From Alkaliflexus imshenetskii DSM 15055 (lineage in GTDB: Bacteria > Bacteroidota > Bacteroidia > Bacteroidales > Marinilabiliaceae), in the NCBI RefSeq assembly GCF_000517065.1, contig NZ_KI912105.1:3721641-3785640 (forward strand): DNA of 64,000 bases, given 5' to 3'. Within the stretch, counting starts at the first letter, position 1, and each line of letters starts with the position of its first letter. Shown in pieces: positions 37,224 through 46,500 of this stretch. Both the position numbers and the translations under genes were made by a program. The notes beneath the pieces are model-generated. The model searched no databases and had not been told where the DNA came from. It worked only from the letters and a program-made list of their open reading frames with translations.

Positions 37224-38135
37224 CTATGAAGTTTTAAAATTCTTTGGGATATAATTTTCCATTGAACAACATACGGCGGAGGCAAACCCGATTGCTGTTT
37301 CAACAAGTATTTGCCACTTCTCACTGCTCAGGGTGTCTATTTCTTTTGTTGCGATGTGCTCTTTTAGAAGTGCATGTACAATGCCTGCGTTAAAATTGTC
37401 GCCTGCACCAATGGTGCTTATGGGCACAATAGCGCGAGAAGGGTAGTGGTACTTTTGATTAGCCGAAAACTGGTATACACCTGCTGCAGCGGCTGTGATT
37501 ACTACATTAGGACAGAATTTTGAAACTTGAACGGCCATTTCGTCAATGTCTGACGTTTTATAGATGTTTTGGAAATCTTCGTTACTTCCCCTTACAATGT
37601 GTGCCAGGGCGAAATTCTCTTCGAGCATGGGCTTTAATTGTTCAATTTTATGTGCATGATGGTTCCTGTAGTTGGGATCGTACACAATGGTGGCACCCAT
37701 ATCTCTCGCTAAGCGAAGTGTTTTCAATAATTGAGGTCTTACCGAGGGATTGAGCGAAAAAAATGAACCAAACACCACGAGATCATTTTCCTTAAAATCA
37801 GGCATCTTGCCATCCAGAGCTTGAGCCGCATAATCCTTAAATATTTCATATTCGGCATCATTTACCTCATTCAGAAATGCGAGAGCAAGAGGAGAGCGGG
37901 TTCCATCTCTTCGAAACAGATATTGATCTGAAACGCCATTGTCGAGTAAGAAGGTGTCAATTAAATCACCAATTCTGTCGTTGCCTATCTCACTGATAAA
38001 GTATGGGTGGTGCCCCATGCGGCCTAGTGAAACAATGGCATTAAGGGTGCTGCCACCGGCGGTTGCACTTACCGGCTGGTTGTTCTTAAAAATTACGTCA
38101 AGTAGTGCTTCGCCTATTCCATAAATTTTTCTCAT
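37224..38135 (-). CDS. PfkB-family carbohydrate kinase
   Basis: 303 aa from the ATG at 38135 (MRKIYGIGEALLDVIFKNNQ). Ribokinase-fold motifs: the N-terminal GGSTLNAIVSLGRMGH and the C-terminal anion hole with catalytic Asp in ISTIGAGDNFNAGIVHALL. It phosphorylates a sugar with ATP, fructokinase-like by overall look; the sugar is unknown. Same strand as the isochorismatase and phosphomannomutase upstream. Confidence 0.9.
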   Translation of the reverse strand: MRKIYGIGEALLDVIFKNNQPVSATAGGSTLNAIVSLGRMGHHPYFISEIGNDRIGDLIDTFLLDNGVSDQYLFRRDGTRSPLALAFLNEVNDAEYEIFKDYAAQALDGKMPDFKENDLVVFGSFFSLNPSVRPQLLKTLRLARDMGATIVYDPNYRNHHAHKIEQLKPMLEENFALAHIVRGSNEDFQNIYKTSDIDEMAVQVSKFCPNVVITAAAAGVYQFSANQKYHYPSRAIVPISTIGAGDNFNAGIVHALLKEHIATKEIDTLSSEKWQILVETAIGFASAVCCSMENYIPKNFKTS

Positions 38136-38221
38136 CTGCAACGTCTCTAAAAAAATGCAGATTACCGGTGAATTCAAATCTTCAGGCAATCTGCATGCTG
38201 TTTTATCCGATAATCAACGAC

Positions 38222-38764
38222 TTATTTTACCAGTTTCGATATGGCCTTAAATGTATCTGACCCTGCATATCTGCATAATTCAAAAAGCAGTGATTCATAA
38301 CTGGTTACCAAAACGCCTGCCTGCAACATTCTGTTTATGGCAATTCGTTTGTTCTCCGGGTTTCTGGAAGCCACACAATCTTCAATAACAACGGGGTTAA
38401 AGCCAAGTGATTTTAGATCGAGTGCTGTTTGCAGCACGCAAATATGTGATTCAATACCTGCAAGCAGCACCGTTTTTTGAGAATGTGTTTCCAGTTCGGT
38501 CAGAAACGCTGGCTCATCGCAACAGCTAAAAGCAATTTTTTCAGTATTCCAAGCGCCTTCCAAGAGCTCTTTAACGGGAGCGATGGTATCACCCAACCCC
38601 TTTTTATACTGTTCAGTTATTTTCACCGGCACTTCAAGTAACTTCAGTCCTTCAATCAAGATACGCAGGTTTTGCGCTAATTGCTCATGGTTATGAATAT
38701 GTGGGAACAATCTCTCCTGCACATCCACAATTATGGCCACTGATTTCTCTTTTAAGATTCTCAT
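38222..38764 (-). CDS. Isochorismatase-family cysteine hydrolase
   Basis: 180 aa from the ATG at 38764 (MRILKEKSVAIIVDVQERLF). Catalytic Asp is in AIIVDVQERLFP and nucleophile Cys in GIESHICVLQTALDL; this places it with YcaC-like hydrolases. Function inside the cell is not known; amide hydrolysis is typical of the family. It starts 33 bases after the phosphomannomutase stop. Confidence 0.9.
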   Translation of the reverse strand: MRILKEKSVAIIVDVQERLFPHIHNHEQLAQNLRILIEGLKLLEVPVKITEQYKKGLGDTIAPVKELLEGAWNTEKIAFSCCDEPAFLTELETHSQKTVLLAGIESHICVLQTALDLKSLGFNPVVIEDCVASRNPENKRIAINRMLQAGVLVTSYESLLFELCRYAGSDTFKAISKLVK

Positions 38765-38797
38765 ACTGATGTTGATATAATTCAATTTTAACGTTAG

Positions 38798-40333
38798 TTA
38801 CTTGTTTATGATGATGTTCTGGAACCCTTTCAGATCCAGCCGATCATAATTCTTGAAAAATGTTGTAAGGTGCGCTATGATATCTTCTAGTCCGCCCTCC
38901 ACATCTGACTCAATGTTTAGCGGTATTACCGGGTCGTGAAGCGAGAGTCGGAGCAGAAACCAGCCTTTTTGCTGTGGTAAATCGCAGTTTATGCGCACAC
39001 CTTCAAAATTATCAGGGGCAATGTCCCAACCGGGTTTGTTGCCTGCCAGTAAGCCCAAATCCATAATCACTTTTTCACCATAGGCCTTGAAATCTGAATC
39101 TTTAATTTCAATCCTTATTTCGCAACTTTTATTGGGCAATGGCAGATTATCAATGAGGGACGAAAGTTTCTCGCCTTTACGGTTGAGCTTTGCCATAGTG
39201 ATGATAAGCTTGGTAACAAGGTAGGCGCCATCATCCATAAAATGGTTCTCTTTTAGCGCGGCATGGCCCGAAGTTTCAATTGCCAGCCAACAAGCCTCTC
39301 CTTCACTGTTGAGGCGTATGGCCTCGTTAATCACGTTTTTGTAGCCGCGTTTAAAGCGTCGGTGTTTTCCTTTCAGAAAGTCGTTGATGAACCATCCCAG
39401 ACCATTGGATGTGATGGAGTCTGTCACAACGGTAGTGCCCGGATGCTCTTCGAGCACCACTGCTGAAATGAGCGCTATCAGCTTGTTTCTGTTGATGGGG
39501 GAGCCGTCGGCACCAACCAGCGCTGCTCTATCCACATCGGTATCGAAAATAATGCCTAAATCAGCTTTGGACTCTTTCACACGGTAAACAACAGATGCCA
39601 TTGCCACCGCATCTTCGGGGTTGGGCACATGGTTTGGAAAACGGCCATCGGGATTTAGAAACTGACTGTCAGAAATGTCGGCACCGAGCGGTTGAAGTAC
39701 CTTTGTGGCGTAGAATCCTCCGGCACCATTTCCGGCATCAACCACTATTTTTAATCCTTTAAGAGGTTGTTCATAATTGTCAGGATGGTTTACCTGTTTG
39801 CGTATCATTTCCACGAAACTATTGGCATACTCATCCATGAAATTGGATTCCGTGACTGTGCCTTGAGCTTGTGCCTTAAAACTTTTGCTGCTTTCGGCAA
39901 TATTTAGTAAATCAGTGATGTCGTTTTTTTCGAGACTTCCATTGGCTGTGAAAAGTTTCAGACCATTGCGATTGTAGGGCAGGTGGCTGGCTGTAAGCAT
40001 TATGGCGCCATCCATTTTGGTTTGTCCCATCACAGTGCTCATAAACATGGCCGGCGTAGATGCCATGCCAAAATCAAAGACATTCACACCGCATGCGATA
40101 AGGCTGTCAGACAGAGCTTTGCGAAGCACAGGTCCCGAAAGCCTTGAATCCATCCCTACAGATATGTTTAGAGATTTTCCGGTATTTATTTGGCTGAGCC
40201 ATCCTGCAAAGGATTCACCCAATCGGGCTACAACTTCTGGGGTTAAATTCACATCTTCATTTTTCACCCCTTCGAGGGCTACTCCTCTGATGTCGGAACC
40301 GTTCTGAAGTTTTTTCCAATTCACGTTACTCAT
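38798..40333 (-). CDS. Phosphomannomutase/phosphoglucomutase
   Basis: 511 aa alpha-D-phosphohexomutase. The catalytic phosphoserine loop is LTASHLPYNRNGLK (usual TASHNP), the Mg-binding loop is FDTDVDRAALVG, the sugar-specificity loop is IETSGHAALKENH and the C-terminal phosphate-binding loop is DNFEGVRINCDLP. It interconverts hexose 1- and 6-phosphates for surface polysaccharide precursors. Its ATG overlaps the stop of the upstream SIS gene in an ATGA arrangement, so the two are translationally coupled. Confidence 0.92.
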   Translation of the reverse strand: MSNVNWKKLQNGSDIRGVALEGVKNEDVNLTPEVVARLGESFAGWLSQINTGKSLNISVGMDSRLSGPVLRKALSDSLIACGVNVFDFGMASTPAMFMSTVMGQTKMDGAIMLTASHLPYNRNGLKLFTANGSLEKNDITDLLNIAESSKSFKAQAQGTVTESNFMDEYANSFVEMIRKQVNHPDNYEQPLKGLKIVVDAGNGAGGFYATKVLQPLGADISDSQFLNPDGRFPNHVPNPEDAVAMASVVYRVKESKADLGIIFDTDVDRAALVGADGSPINRNKLIALISAVVLEEHPGTTVVTDSITSNGLGWFINDFLKGKHRRFKRGYKNVINEAIRLNSEGEACWLAIETSGHAALKENHFMDDGAYLVTKLIITMAKLNRKGEKLSSLIDNLPLPNKSCEIRIEIKDSDFKAYGEKVIMDLGLLAGNKPGWDIAPDNFEGVRINCDLPQQKGWFLLRLSLHDPVIPLNIESDVEGGLEDIIAHLTTFFKNYDRLDLKGFQNIIINK

Positions 40334-40962
40334 AAAGGTTGGTTTTTTTCTGAAATCGCTGCTTTACGTGATTTATCACCTAAATAGCCTCCGTGGTGCC
40401 GCAGCGAATAATCATGGTTTGAAAATCCTATTTTTTTCATCTGAAGTACCACCAATATGTCGCCAATAACGGTCATGGTGGTGGTTGAGGTGGTAGGGGT
40501 AAGACCCAGTGCACACACCTCTTTGGGATTGCCTGTGGATAGTGTGGCTTCGGCAGCGTTGGCCAATAATGAATCGGGATTGCCGGTGATGACGATGAAA
40601 CGTATATCGGGACGCAATCCTCTTGCAAGATCTACCAGTTCAACTATTTCTCTCGTTTTTCCCGAATTGGATATAAGTATCATCGCGTCATTGGGCTGAA
40701 CAACGCCTAAATCACCATGCTGCGCTTCAGATGGATGCAGGAAAACTGCTGGCGTGCCTGTACTGCTAAAAGTGGTAGCCATGTTAATGGCTATCTGACC
40801 GGCTTTTCCCATACCGCTGGTTATCAGTTTGCCCTTCTTTTGATGAACCTGTTCATAAATAATGTTGACGGCTATCTCAAACTGGTCAGTTACCGGTATA
40901 TTCTTAACGGCTTCGGCTTCAATGGCTAGTAGTGATTTTACTTCTTCAAGAATCATGATCAA
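40330..40962 (-). CDS. SIS-domain sugar-phosphate isomerase (KpsF/KdsD-like, no CBS)
   Basis: 210 aa consisting only of a SIS domain: SGMGKAGQIAINMATTFSST, HPSEAQHGDLGVV, ISNSGKTREIVELV, and LGLTPTTSTTTMTVIGD, which resembles arabinose-5-phosphate isomerases. Classic KdsD/KpsF are about 320 aa with two C-terminal CBS domains, missing here. Alternatives are 6-phospho-3-hexuloisomerase-like enzymes. First gene of a unit with the phosphomannomutase. Confidence 0.85.
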   Translation of the reverse strand: MIMILEEVKSLLAIEAEAVKNIPVTDQFEIAVNIIYEQVHQKKGKLITSGMGKAGQIAINMATTFSSTGTPAVFLHPSEAQHGDLGVVQPNDAMILISNSGKTREIVELVDLARGLRPDIRFIVITGNPDSLLANAAEATLSTGNPKEVCALGLTPTTSTTTMTVIGDILVVLQMKKIGFSNHDYSLRHHGGYLGDKSRKAAISEKNQPL

Positions 40963-41100
40963 TGTTTATAAGTTATACAAAGGTATCAAAAAAAACAGAC
41001 AGAATACTTTTAACCCACCGCTCCTTTTTTTCGTACTTTGCTTTTTTGTTATTGGAATTTCGTGGTTATATTTGAGATTAATCCAATATGTTTTTCGATT

Positions 41101-41511
41101 ATGGTTCAGCAATATTTCATTAAACTGCCGGAAATGAGCAGAGGATTTCATTTGATTACCAGATATATAGAGTCTGAGTTGGGCAGTTTACCCGATTCCG
41201 GACTTGTCAATATCTTCATTCAGCATACCTCTGCGGCATTGTCGCTCAACGAAAATGTAGATCCAACTGTAAGGGAGGATTTTGAGACCATCATGAATCG
41301 CCTTGTTCCTGAAAATCAATCAGGCTACAAACATACGATGGAGGGTTCAGATGACATGCCTGCTCACATTAAATCATCGCTACTCGGACAGTCCCTAACC
41401 ATACCCGTTACAAACGGACGCATGGCTCTTGGCATGTGGCAGGGCATTTACCTGTGTGAATTTAGAAATTACGGTGGCCCCCGAAAATTGGTGTTGACAG
41501 TTTACAGTTAA
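41101..41511 (+). CDS. YjbQ family protein (UPF0047)
   Basis: 136 aa from the ATG at 41101. Signature NIFIQHTSAALSLNENVDP followed by TVREDFE; conserved GRMALGMWQGIYLCEFR near the end. The family is described as secondary thiamine-phosphate synthase-like in activity; the true role is uncertain. Its stop shares bases with the stop of the convergent HAD gene. Confidence 0.9.
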   Translation: MVQQYFIKLPEMSRGFHLITRYIESELGSLPDSGLVNIFIQHTSAALSLNENVDPTVREDFETIMNRLVPENQSGYKHTMEGSDDMPAHIKSSLLGQSLTIPVTNGRMALGMWQGIYLCEFRNYGGPRKLVLTVYS

Positions 41512-42200
41512 CGACCTTCAAGTATCGAAGGCCATATCGCAAACAGTTGGTTTGTACCGGGTAGTACCATGTCGGCACCCGCCGAATGTAAGATTTCTTC
41601 TTCGAGTATGCCTGTATTAACGGCAATGGTTATGATGCCGGCTGCTTTTGCCGATTCAATACCAAGTGGTGCATTTTCAATAACAAGTGCATTTTCAGGC
41701 TTGGTACCTGTTTTTTCCAACGCCCGAAGATAGGGTTCAGGATCGGGCTTACCGTTTTTAACATCAAACCCAGATATAATCTGCTCGTAGTTTGCCTGAT
41801 AATCATCCTTTAACCGCGAGAGCAGAGAGGGCTGTTTGGAGCCGGTAACAATCATGATTTTTTTGCCGGCCTCTCTGGTAAGTTGCATCACTTCCTGCAT
41901 ATTTGGCATGCGCGGGGGTTCCGGAGCTTCCAACATCAGATTGGTTTTGGTGTCGTAGACAAAACGGATGTCTTCTGCTGTTGCCGGTCGGTTGCCATAT
42001 TTTCGAAATGCCACTTCGATTGTGGAGGGACCGGTGCGTCCCTCGTTCAGGTACGCATCGTATTCAGGAAATTCAATGCCGGCCTGCCTGAAACTTTGAA
42101 CCCATGTGGTGGCATGATTGCGCATGGAGTCATATAAAACGCCGTCCATATCAAAAAATACGGCTTCGATTTTTGCTGGTAGTCGAAATGTACTTGTCAT
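41508..42200 (-). CDS. HAD-family phosphatase (beta-phosphoglucomutase-like)
   Basis: 230 aa. Motif I VFFDMDGVLYDSM, motif II IVTGSKQP, motif III/IV ISGFDVKNGKPDPEPYL and VIENAPLGIESAKAAG. The cap is of the C1 helical type. It is either a sugar-phosphate phosphatase or a mutase; the first motif DxD is intact. No partner genes. Confidence 0.88.
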   Translation of the reverse strand: MTSTFRLPAKIEAVFFDMDGVLYDSMRNHATTWVQSFRQAGIEFPEYDAYLNEGRTGPSTIEVAFRKYGNRPATAEDIRFVYDTKTNLMLEAPEPPRMPNMQEVMQLTREAGKKIMIVTGSKQPSLLSRLKDDYQANYEQIISGFDVKNGKPDPEPYLRALEKTGTKPENALVIENAPLGIESAKAAGIITIAVNTGILEEEILHSAGADMVLPGTNQLFAIWPSILEGR

Positions 42201-42316
42201 AAATGCAAATATGCAAATTTCCGAAGTAAACCGGGCATCAGACTAAGTTAACAATTCTTACTTTCCACTGTTTTGGAATTATTTTATAATTTTGATGACG
42301 TTTAATTCAAAATGTA

Positions 42317-42982
42317 TTGCTTTTGAAACTAGATATTTCTCCGGAAATCTGCCGGTTGTTTCCGTCGATTAAAATTGGATGTATTCTGGCCGATGTGCAA
42401 GTGAACCCTTCAAATGCACAGATTCTTACTGAAATGGAGGCCATCATTGAAGAGATGAGTTCACGTGTATCACCGGACACCATTCGGGAAATGCCAGTGG
42501 TGGCTTCTGCCAGAAATGCATACAGGCGTATGGGGCAGGATCCAAACCGATACCGTCCGGCAGCCGAGAGTCTGCTTCGTCGTATTGCTTCAGGAAAAGG
42601 ATTGTACCATGTGAATAACATGGTTGACATTCTGAACCTTGTCTCTGTTCAAACCGGCTTTTCAATTGGTGGCTATGACGCCGATAAAATTGAAGGACGT
42701 ATTGTATTCGGGATTGGTTTTGATAATGAGCCGTATGAGGGTATTGGGCGAGGCGTTTTAAACATTACCAAACTGCCCGTTTTTAGAGACGATAGGGGCG
42801 CGTTTGGTACCTCTACTAGCGACTCTGTTCGAACCATGGTGACCGGGTCAACAATGCGATTCTTAATGGTTTTTCCTGCATTTTACGCGATGGATAACGA
42901 ACTGAATCGTGCCCTTGCATTGGCTGTTGATTTGTTGGAAAGATTGGGCGATGTAAAAAAGCCCGAGTATTGGATTGTGTAA
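42317..42982 (+). CDS. B3/B4 tRNA-binding-domain protein, TTG start
   Basis: 221 aa. It matches the stand-alone B3/4 domain family (phenylalanyl-tRNA synthetase beta-type domain): ASARNAYRRMGQDPNRYRPA, then AESLLRRIASGKGLYHVNNM, VDILNLVSVQTGFSIGGYD. There is no ATG in frame between the upstream stop at 42296 and the domain start, so TTG at 42317 or 42323 is the likely start. Stand-alone members probably bind or edit mischarged tRNA, but this is not shown. The MBL hydrolase follows 13 bases later. Confidence 0.85.
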   Translation: MLLKLDISPEICRLFPSIKIGCILADVQVNPSNAQILTEMEAIIEEMSSRVSPDTIREMPVVASARNAYRRMGQDPNRYRPAAESLLRRIASGKGLYHVNNMVDILNLVSVQTGFSIGGYDADKIEGRIVFGIGFDNEPYEGIGRGVLNITKLPVFRDDRGAFGTSTSDSVRTMVTGSTMRFLMVFPAFYAMDNELNRALALAVDLLERLGDVKKPEYWIV

Positions 42983-42995
42983 AAGCTGACTTTTT

Positions 42996-43757
42996 ATGAT
43001 TGATATTTGTGCCTTAGCATCAGGAAGTAACGGAAATTGCTACTACATTGGAAACGGTGATGATGCAATTCTGGTGGATGCAGGAATCAGCCGACGTCAG
43101 GTGTTGGAGCGTATGGCGCGTAAGAAACTTGATCCAAGCCGAATAAAAGCGATATTCATTTCTCATGAACATGCTGACCACTTTCGGGGGGTAAGAGTTT
43201 TGGCCAAGAAGTTGGATGTGCCGGTTTTTATGACTCAAAAATCCTGGGAAAAGAGCTGGGGGCCTAACCGACCCCACGCGGTGCGGCTCTTCGTTCCCGG
43301 AGAATCTGTTATTGCGGGAAATTTTACTGTTCATACCTTTTTGAAAAACCATGATGCCGCTGAGCCATGCAGTTTTCGCATTGAGCATAACGGTATTAAT
43401 GTAGGTGTGTTTACCGATATTGGCCTGCCGTGCAACAATGTAATCGATCACCTGAGTCAGTGCCAGGCGCTCTTTTTGGAGTCAAATTACGATGAGCAGA
43501 TGCTTTGGCAAGGGCCATATCCACACCATCTTAAAGTGCGTGTGGCGAGTGATAAGGGTCATTTATCCAATACTCAGGCTTATGAACTTCTCGAAAAATA
43601 TCATCATCCAGACTTACGGGTGGTTTTTTTAAGCCATCTTTCGGAGGATAATAACAGACCCGAAGTGGCGGTAAATGCATTTAGTGGCGTTGCCAATCGG
43701 TTCCCGGTGAGGCTTACCAATCGGTATGCCGAGGCCGAGATGTTTCATCTGGAGTAA
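42996..43757 (+). CDS. MBL-fold hydrolase (WalJ/YycJ-like)
   Basis: 253 aa. Begins with ICALASGSNGNCYYIG, typical of YycJ/WalJ proteins. The metal site HxHxDH is intact in FISHEHADHFRG; further metal ligands are in FTDIGLP and FLSHLSEDNN. Family members act as nucleases in DNA metabolism and cell-division coordination in Gram-positives; no walRK genes are near, so the role here is open. Cotranscribed with the B3/4 gene. Confidence 0.9.
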   Translation: MIDICALASGSNGNCYYIGNGDDAILVDAGISRRQVLERMARKKLDPSRIKAIFISHEHADHFRGVRVLAKKLDVPVFMTQKSWEKSWGPNRPHAVRLFVPGESVIAGNFTVHTFLKNHDAAEPCSFRIEHNGINVGVFTDIGLPCNNVIDHLSQCQALFLESNYDEQMLWQGPYPHHLKVRVASDKGHLSNTQAYELLEKYHHPDLRVVFLSHLSEDNNRPEVAVNAFSGVANRFPVRLTNRYAEAEMFHLE

Positions 43758-43805
43758 TTTGGGTTGTATTGAAGTATAATATGTTAGGTAATTGAAAGGT
43801 TGCGT

Positions 43806-44294
43806 ATGGATTATAAAGCTATTTTGATCAAAATCCGGCGTATTGTGCGTTCTATCAACCTCGAATCAAAAAAAGTTCAGAAGGATTTTGGGGTGAGTAT
43901 TCCTCAGATATTATGTCTGGAATTTTTAAAGAGTGCTCCAAATTATCAGGCTACCCAGCGGGACATTCGCGATCATCTAAACTTAAATTCGAGCACGGTA
44001 ACCGGCATAATTGGCCGTCTTGAGAAAAACGGCTTATTGGCACGTTTACCCAAGTCAGGCGATAAGCGGGTGACCAACATCACACTGACATCGGCCGGTG
44101 ATGAGCTTCTTAAGCGCACACCAGACCTTTTGCAACAGCGATTGGCTGCTAAGCTCAAAAGGCTTTCAGAGGATGAGTTACTCAAAATGTCGGGTGCGCT
44201 TCAGTTGCTCACCGATATGTTGGAAATTAGTGATTCAGAAGCTGCTGATGAGTTTCCAGTTATCTCTGCCGATGGTATTTTTGATGTGGAATAG
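43806..44294 (+). CDS. MarR-family regulator
   Basis: 162 aa from the ATG at 43806 (MDYKAILIKIRRIVRSINLE). Winged helix: TQRDIRDHLNLNSSTVTGII followed by GRLEKNGLLARLPKSGDKR. The C-terminal tail is acidic (DSEAADEFPVISAD). It directly abuts, stop to stop with no spacing, the beta-lysine osmolyte gene ablB. Conserved pairing of this kind often means control of the neighbour, for example in response to salt, but no operator was identified. Confidence 0.9.
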   Translation: MDYKAILIKIRRIVRSINLESKKVQKDFGVSIPQILCLEFLKSAPNYQATQRDIRDHLNLNSSTVTGIIGRLEKNGLLARLPKSGDKRVTNITLTSAGDELLKRTPDLLQQRLAAKLKRLSEDELLKMSGALQLLTDMLEISDSEAADEFPVISADGIFDVE

Positions 44295-45113
44295 CTACTT
44301 TACGGCTTTTTTGTACCACACATTCATACTTTCAATTTTGCCTGATATTTGGGTGTTGTTGGTAAGCGTGCCGGCGTATCGATATTCCAGATTCTGAAAC
44401 GTTTTGTTCATGGCTGGCGAATGGAGCCGGGCTATGGTGTAAAATGTCTTAAAGCCATCTAGTGTGAGTTGTTTCTCCATGAAGGTAAGCAGATGTACCG
44501 CCAGTCTTTTGCCCCGGTGCGAGGGAAGCACTGCAAAATCGGTCATCTCAGCGTTTTGCAATTTGCCATTGCACTCGGCTGAGCTAATGGCAACGAGCGC
44601 TTCGCCCTGGAATACGCCAAAAAACCGGGTTTCGTCGTTGCGCATGGCGTGAACCAAATAGGATGCGTCAAAAATTGGAAACGGATAGGTTTCAAACACC
44701 TCTTTGAAAACCGGAACCATCCTCTCAGCATCTTCCTCAATAAGTGGTCGCAACGTGTAACATTCATCCATCCGTGAGGATGCATAGCGCTCTGGCTTTA
44801 CCATCATCTGTTGAAACACTTCGAGCGCTTCGCTTTCGGGTTTTGCTCGGTCAGGGTGGGTGTATCGTACCATGAAAAATGCATCTTCCTCGTCGTTGTA
44901 AAAGCCTGGAATCGCAGCTTCCATCACATAGCCTGCCAGCAAAAATACCGGCGCATACATTGCCGGTATTTTTGCGAAAAGCTTGGTGTACCCATTCTCT
45001 TTTGCAAGTTTTTCGATGTGCGGAATGATGTGCGGAAAGTCGGCTGCGTCCAACTCCATCAAATAGACTCTTTTGCTTCCCGCATCGTGCGATATTTTTG
45101 ATTTTATTACCAT
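44295..45113 (-). CDS. ablB: Beta-lysine N-acetyltransferase
   Basis: 272 aa from the ATG at 45113, 5 bases after the ablA stop; upstream ATGs would overlap ablA. The N-terminal half is an AblB-specific domain (YLMELDAADFPHIIPHIEKL), the C-terminal half a GNAT acetyltransferase (FAVLPSHRGKRLAVHLLTFM). It acetylates beta-lysine with acetyl-CoA to N-epsilon-acetyl-beta-lysine, a compatible solute. Downstream of ablA in one operon. Confidence 0.9.
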   Translation of the reverse strand: MVIKSKISHDAGSKRVYLMELDAADFPHIIPHIEKLAKENGYTKLFAKIPAMYAPVFLLAGYVMEAAIPGFYNDEEDAFFMVRYTHPDRAKPESEALEVFQQMMVKPERYASSRMDECYTLRPLIEEDAERMVPVFKEVFETYPFPIFDASYLVHAMRNDETRFFGVFQGEALVAISSAECNGKLQNAEMTDFAVLPSHRGKRLAVHLLTFMEKQLTLDGFKTFYTIARLHSPAMNKTFQNLEYRYAGTLTNNTQISGKIESMNVWYKKAVK

Positions 45114-45117
45114 TTTT

Positions 45118-46500
45118 TTATACTGTTTCGTGTCCATTTGTATCTCTGCGCTCATATCTTTCATTGTTTGCCGGTATTAACGAAATGGTCTCATCATAAT
45201 CAGATAGCAGTTTTTCAATACCGATGGCATTTATTTCGTCGCTGCCCTTTACATCAAGCTCCAGATTGCACTTGCTGCAATTGCGATCACAAATGGTGGT
45301 TTCATACTTATCGGGTTCCTGATAAGAGGTAATTACACCTTCGTAGTTTCTGAGGATTACTTTGTTTGTACTCCATGATATGATATAGTTTGGCATCACC
45401 GGAATTTTTCCGCCGCCGCCCGGTGCATCAATGACGTAGGTAGGCACGGCATAACCACTGGTGTGACCAATTAAACTCTCCATAATTTCAATACCTTTCC
45501 CTATGGGAGTGCGAAAATGTGATAATCCTTCGCTGAGATCGCACTGGTAAAGATAGTATGGTCTAACTCGGTTTATAACGAGTTGATGAACAAGTTCTTT
45601 CATGATACGTGGGCAATCGTTCACATCGGCGAGCAACACTGTTTGGTTTCCAAGGGGTATGCCTCCATTGGCCAACTTTGTCAATGATTCACGGGCAGAA
45701 GCCGTTAACTCGCGTGGGTGGTTAAAATGGGTGTTCACCCATATCGGATGGTGCTTTTTCAGAACATTTACCAGATTATCCGTGATGCGATAAGGCAATA
45801 CCACGGGCGTTCGGGTTCCGATGCGAATAATCTGCACATGTGGAATGGCTCGCAATTCCGTTAATATCCAATCTATATATTCATCGGATAAAAGAAATGG
45901 ATCGCCACCAGATAGCAGTACATCACGTACTTCCGGATGGTTTCGGATGTATTCAAGACCTTGCTGCACCTGGCTTTTATTTGGTATGTAATCCACATCG
46001 CCAACCTTGCGTTTACGCGTACAATGACGACAATACATGGCACAAACATTACTTACCAAAAACAATACTCTGTCGGGATAGCGATGTGTAATTCCGGGCA
46101 CGGGACTGTCATGATCCTCCGACAGGGGATCGCCCATTTCACTGGATGACACAATCAGTTCCCGATTATCTAGAAACGCTTGCTTATAGACAGGATCATT
46201 ACGGAAGTTCTCTCTTTTAATCAACGAGAGGTAATAGGGTGTGATGGAGAGAGGGAAGCGGTTCTGTGTTTCCTGAAATTTCTCTTTTTCTTCATCTGTA
46301 AAGACGATGCCTGTCAGGTTTTCGAAATCTTCGATGGATTTAACGGCATTTCTAAGATGCCATTTCCAGTCACGCCAGTTTTTAAGTTCTGATTTTGGCT
46401 CAATTTTATGAGCAATTTCTTGCTGGTGTTCTGTAAATATTTGCATGTTTAATGGTTTGCGACCCCGCTTATCTGTATGTTGTTTGTTTTCCTGTTTCAT
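45118..46500 (-). CDS. ablA: Lysine 2,3-aminomutase
   Basis: 460 aa from the ATG at 46500 ([20 protein letters not shown]). Radical-SAM cluster motif CxxxCxxC in [20 protein letters not shown] region [20 protein letters not shown]-terminal cysteines [11 protein letters not shown] match the zinc site of KamA enzymes. It converts L-alpha-lysine to L-beta-lysine anaerobically, and with AblB makes an osmolyte. Being oxygen-sensitive, it fits an anaerobic host. Confidence 0.94.
   Translation of the reverse strand: MKQENKQHTDKRGRKPLNMQIFTEHQQEIAHKIEPKSELKNWRDWKWHLRNAVKSIEDFENLTGIVFTDEEKEKFQETQNRFPLSITPYYLSLIKRENFRNDPVYKQAFLDNRELIVSSSEMGDPLSEDHDSPVPGITHRYPDRVLFLVSNVCAMYCRHCTRKRKVGDVDYIPNKSQVQQGLEYIRNHPEVRDVLLSGGDPFLLSDEYIDWILTELRAIPHVQIIRIGTRTPVVLPYRITDNLVNVLKKHHPIWVNTHFNHPRELTASARESLTKLANGGIPLGNQTVLLADVNDCPRIMKELVHQLVINRVRPYYLYQCDLSEGLSHFRTPIGKGIEIMESLIGHTSGYAVPTYVIDAPGGGGKIPVMPNYIISWSTNKVILRNYEGVITSYQEPDKYETTICDRNCSKCNLELDVKGSDEINAIGIEKLLSDYDETISLIPANNERYERRDTNGHETV

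Noticed and set aside
45114-45164. Upstream ATGs for ablB
   Set aside because: They would overlap ablA by up to 47 bases; the ATG at 45113, 5 bases after the ablA stop, gives the usual spacing and length.
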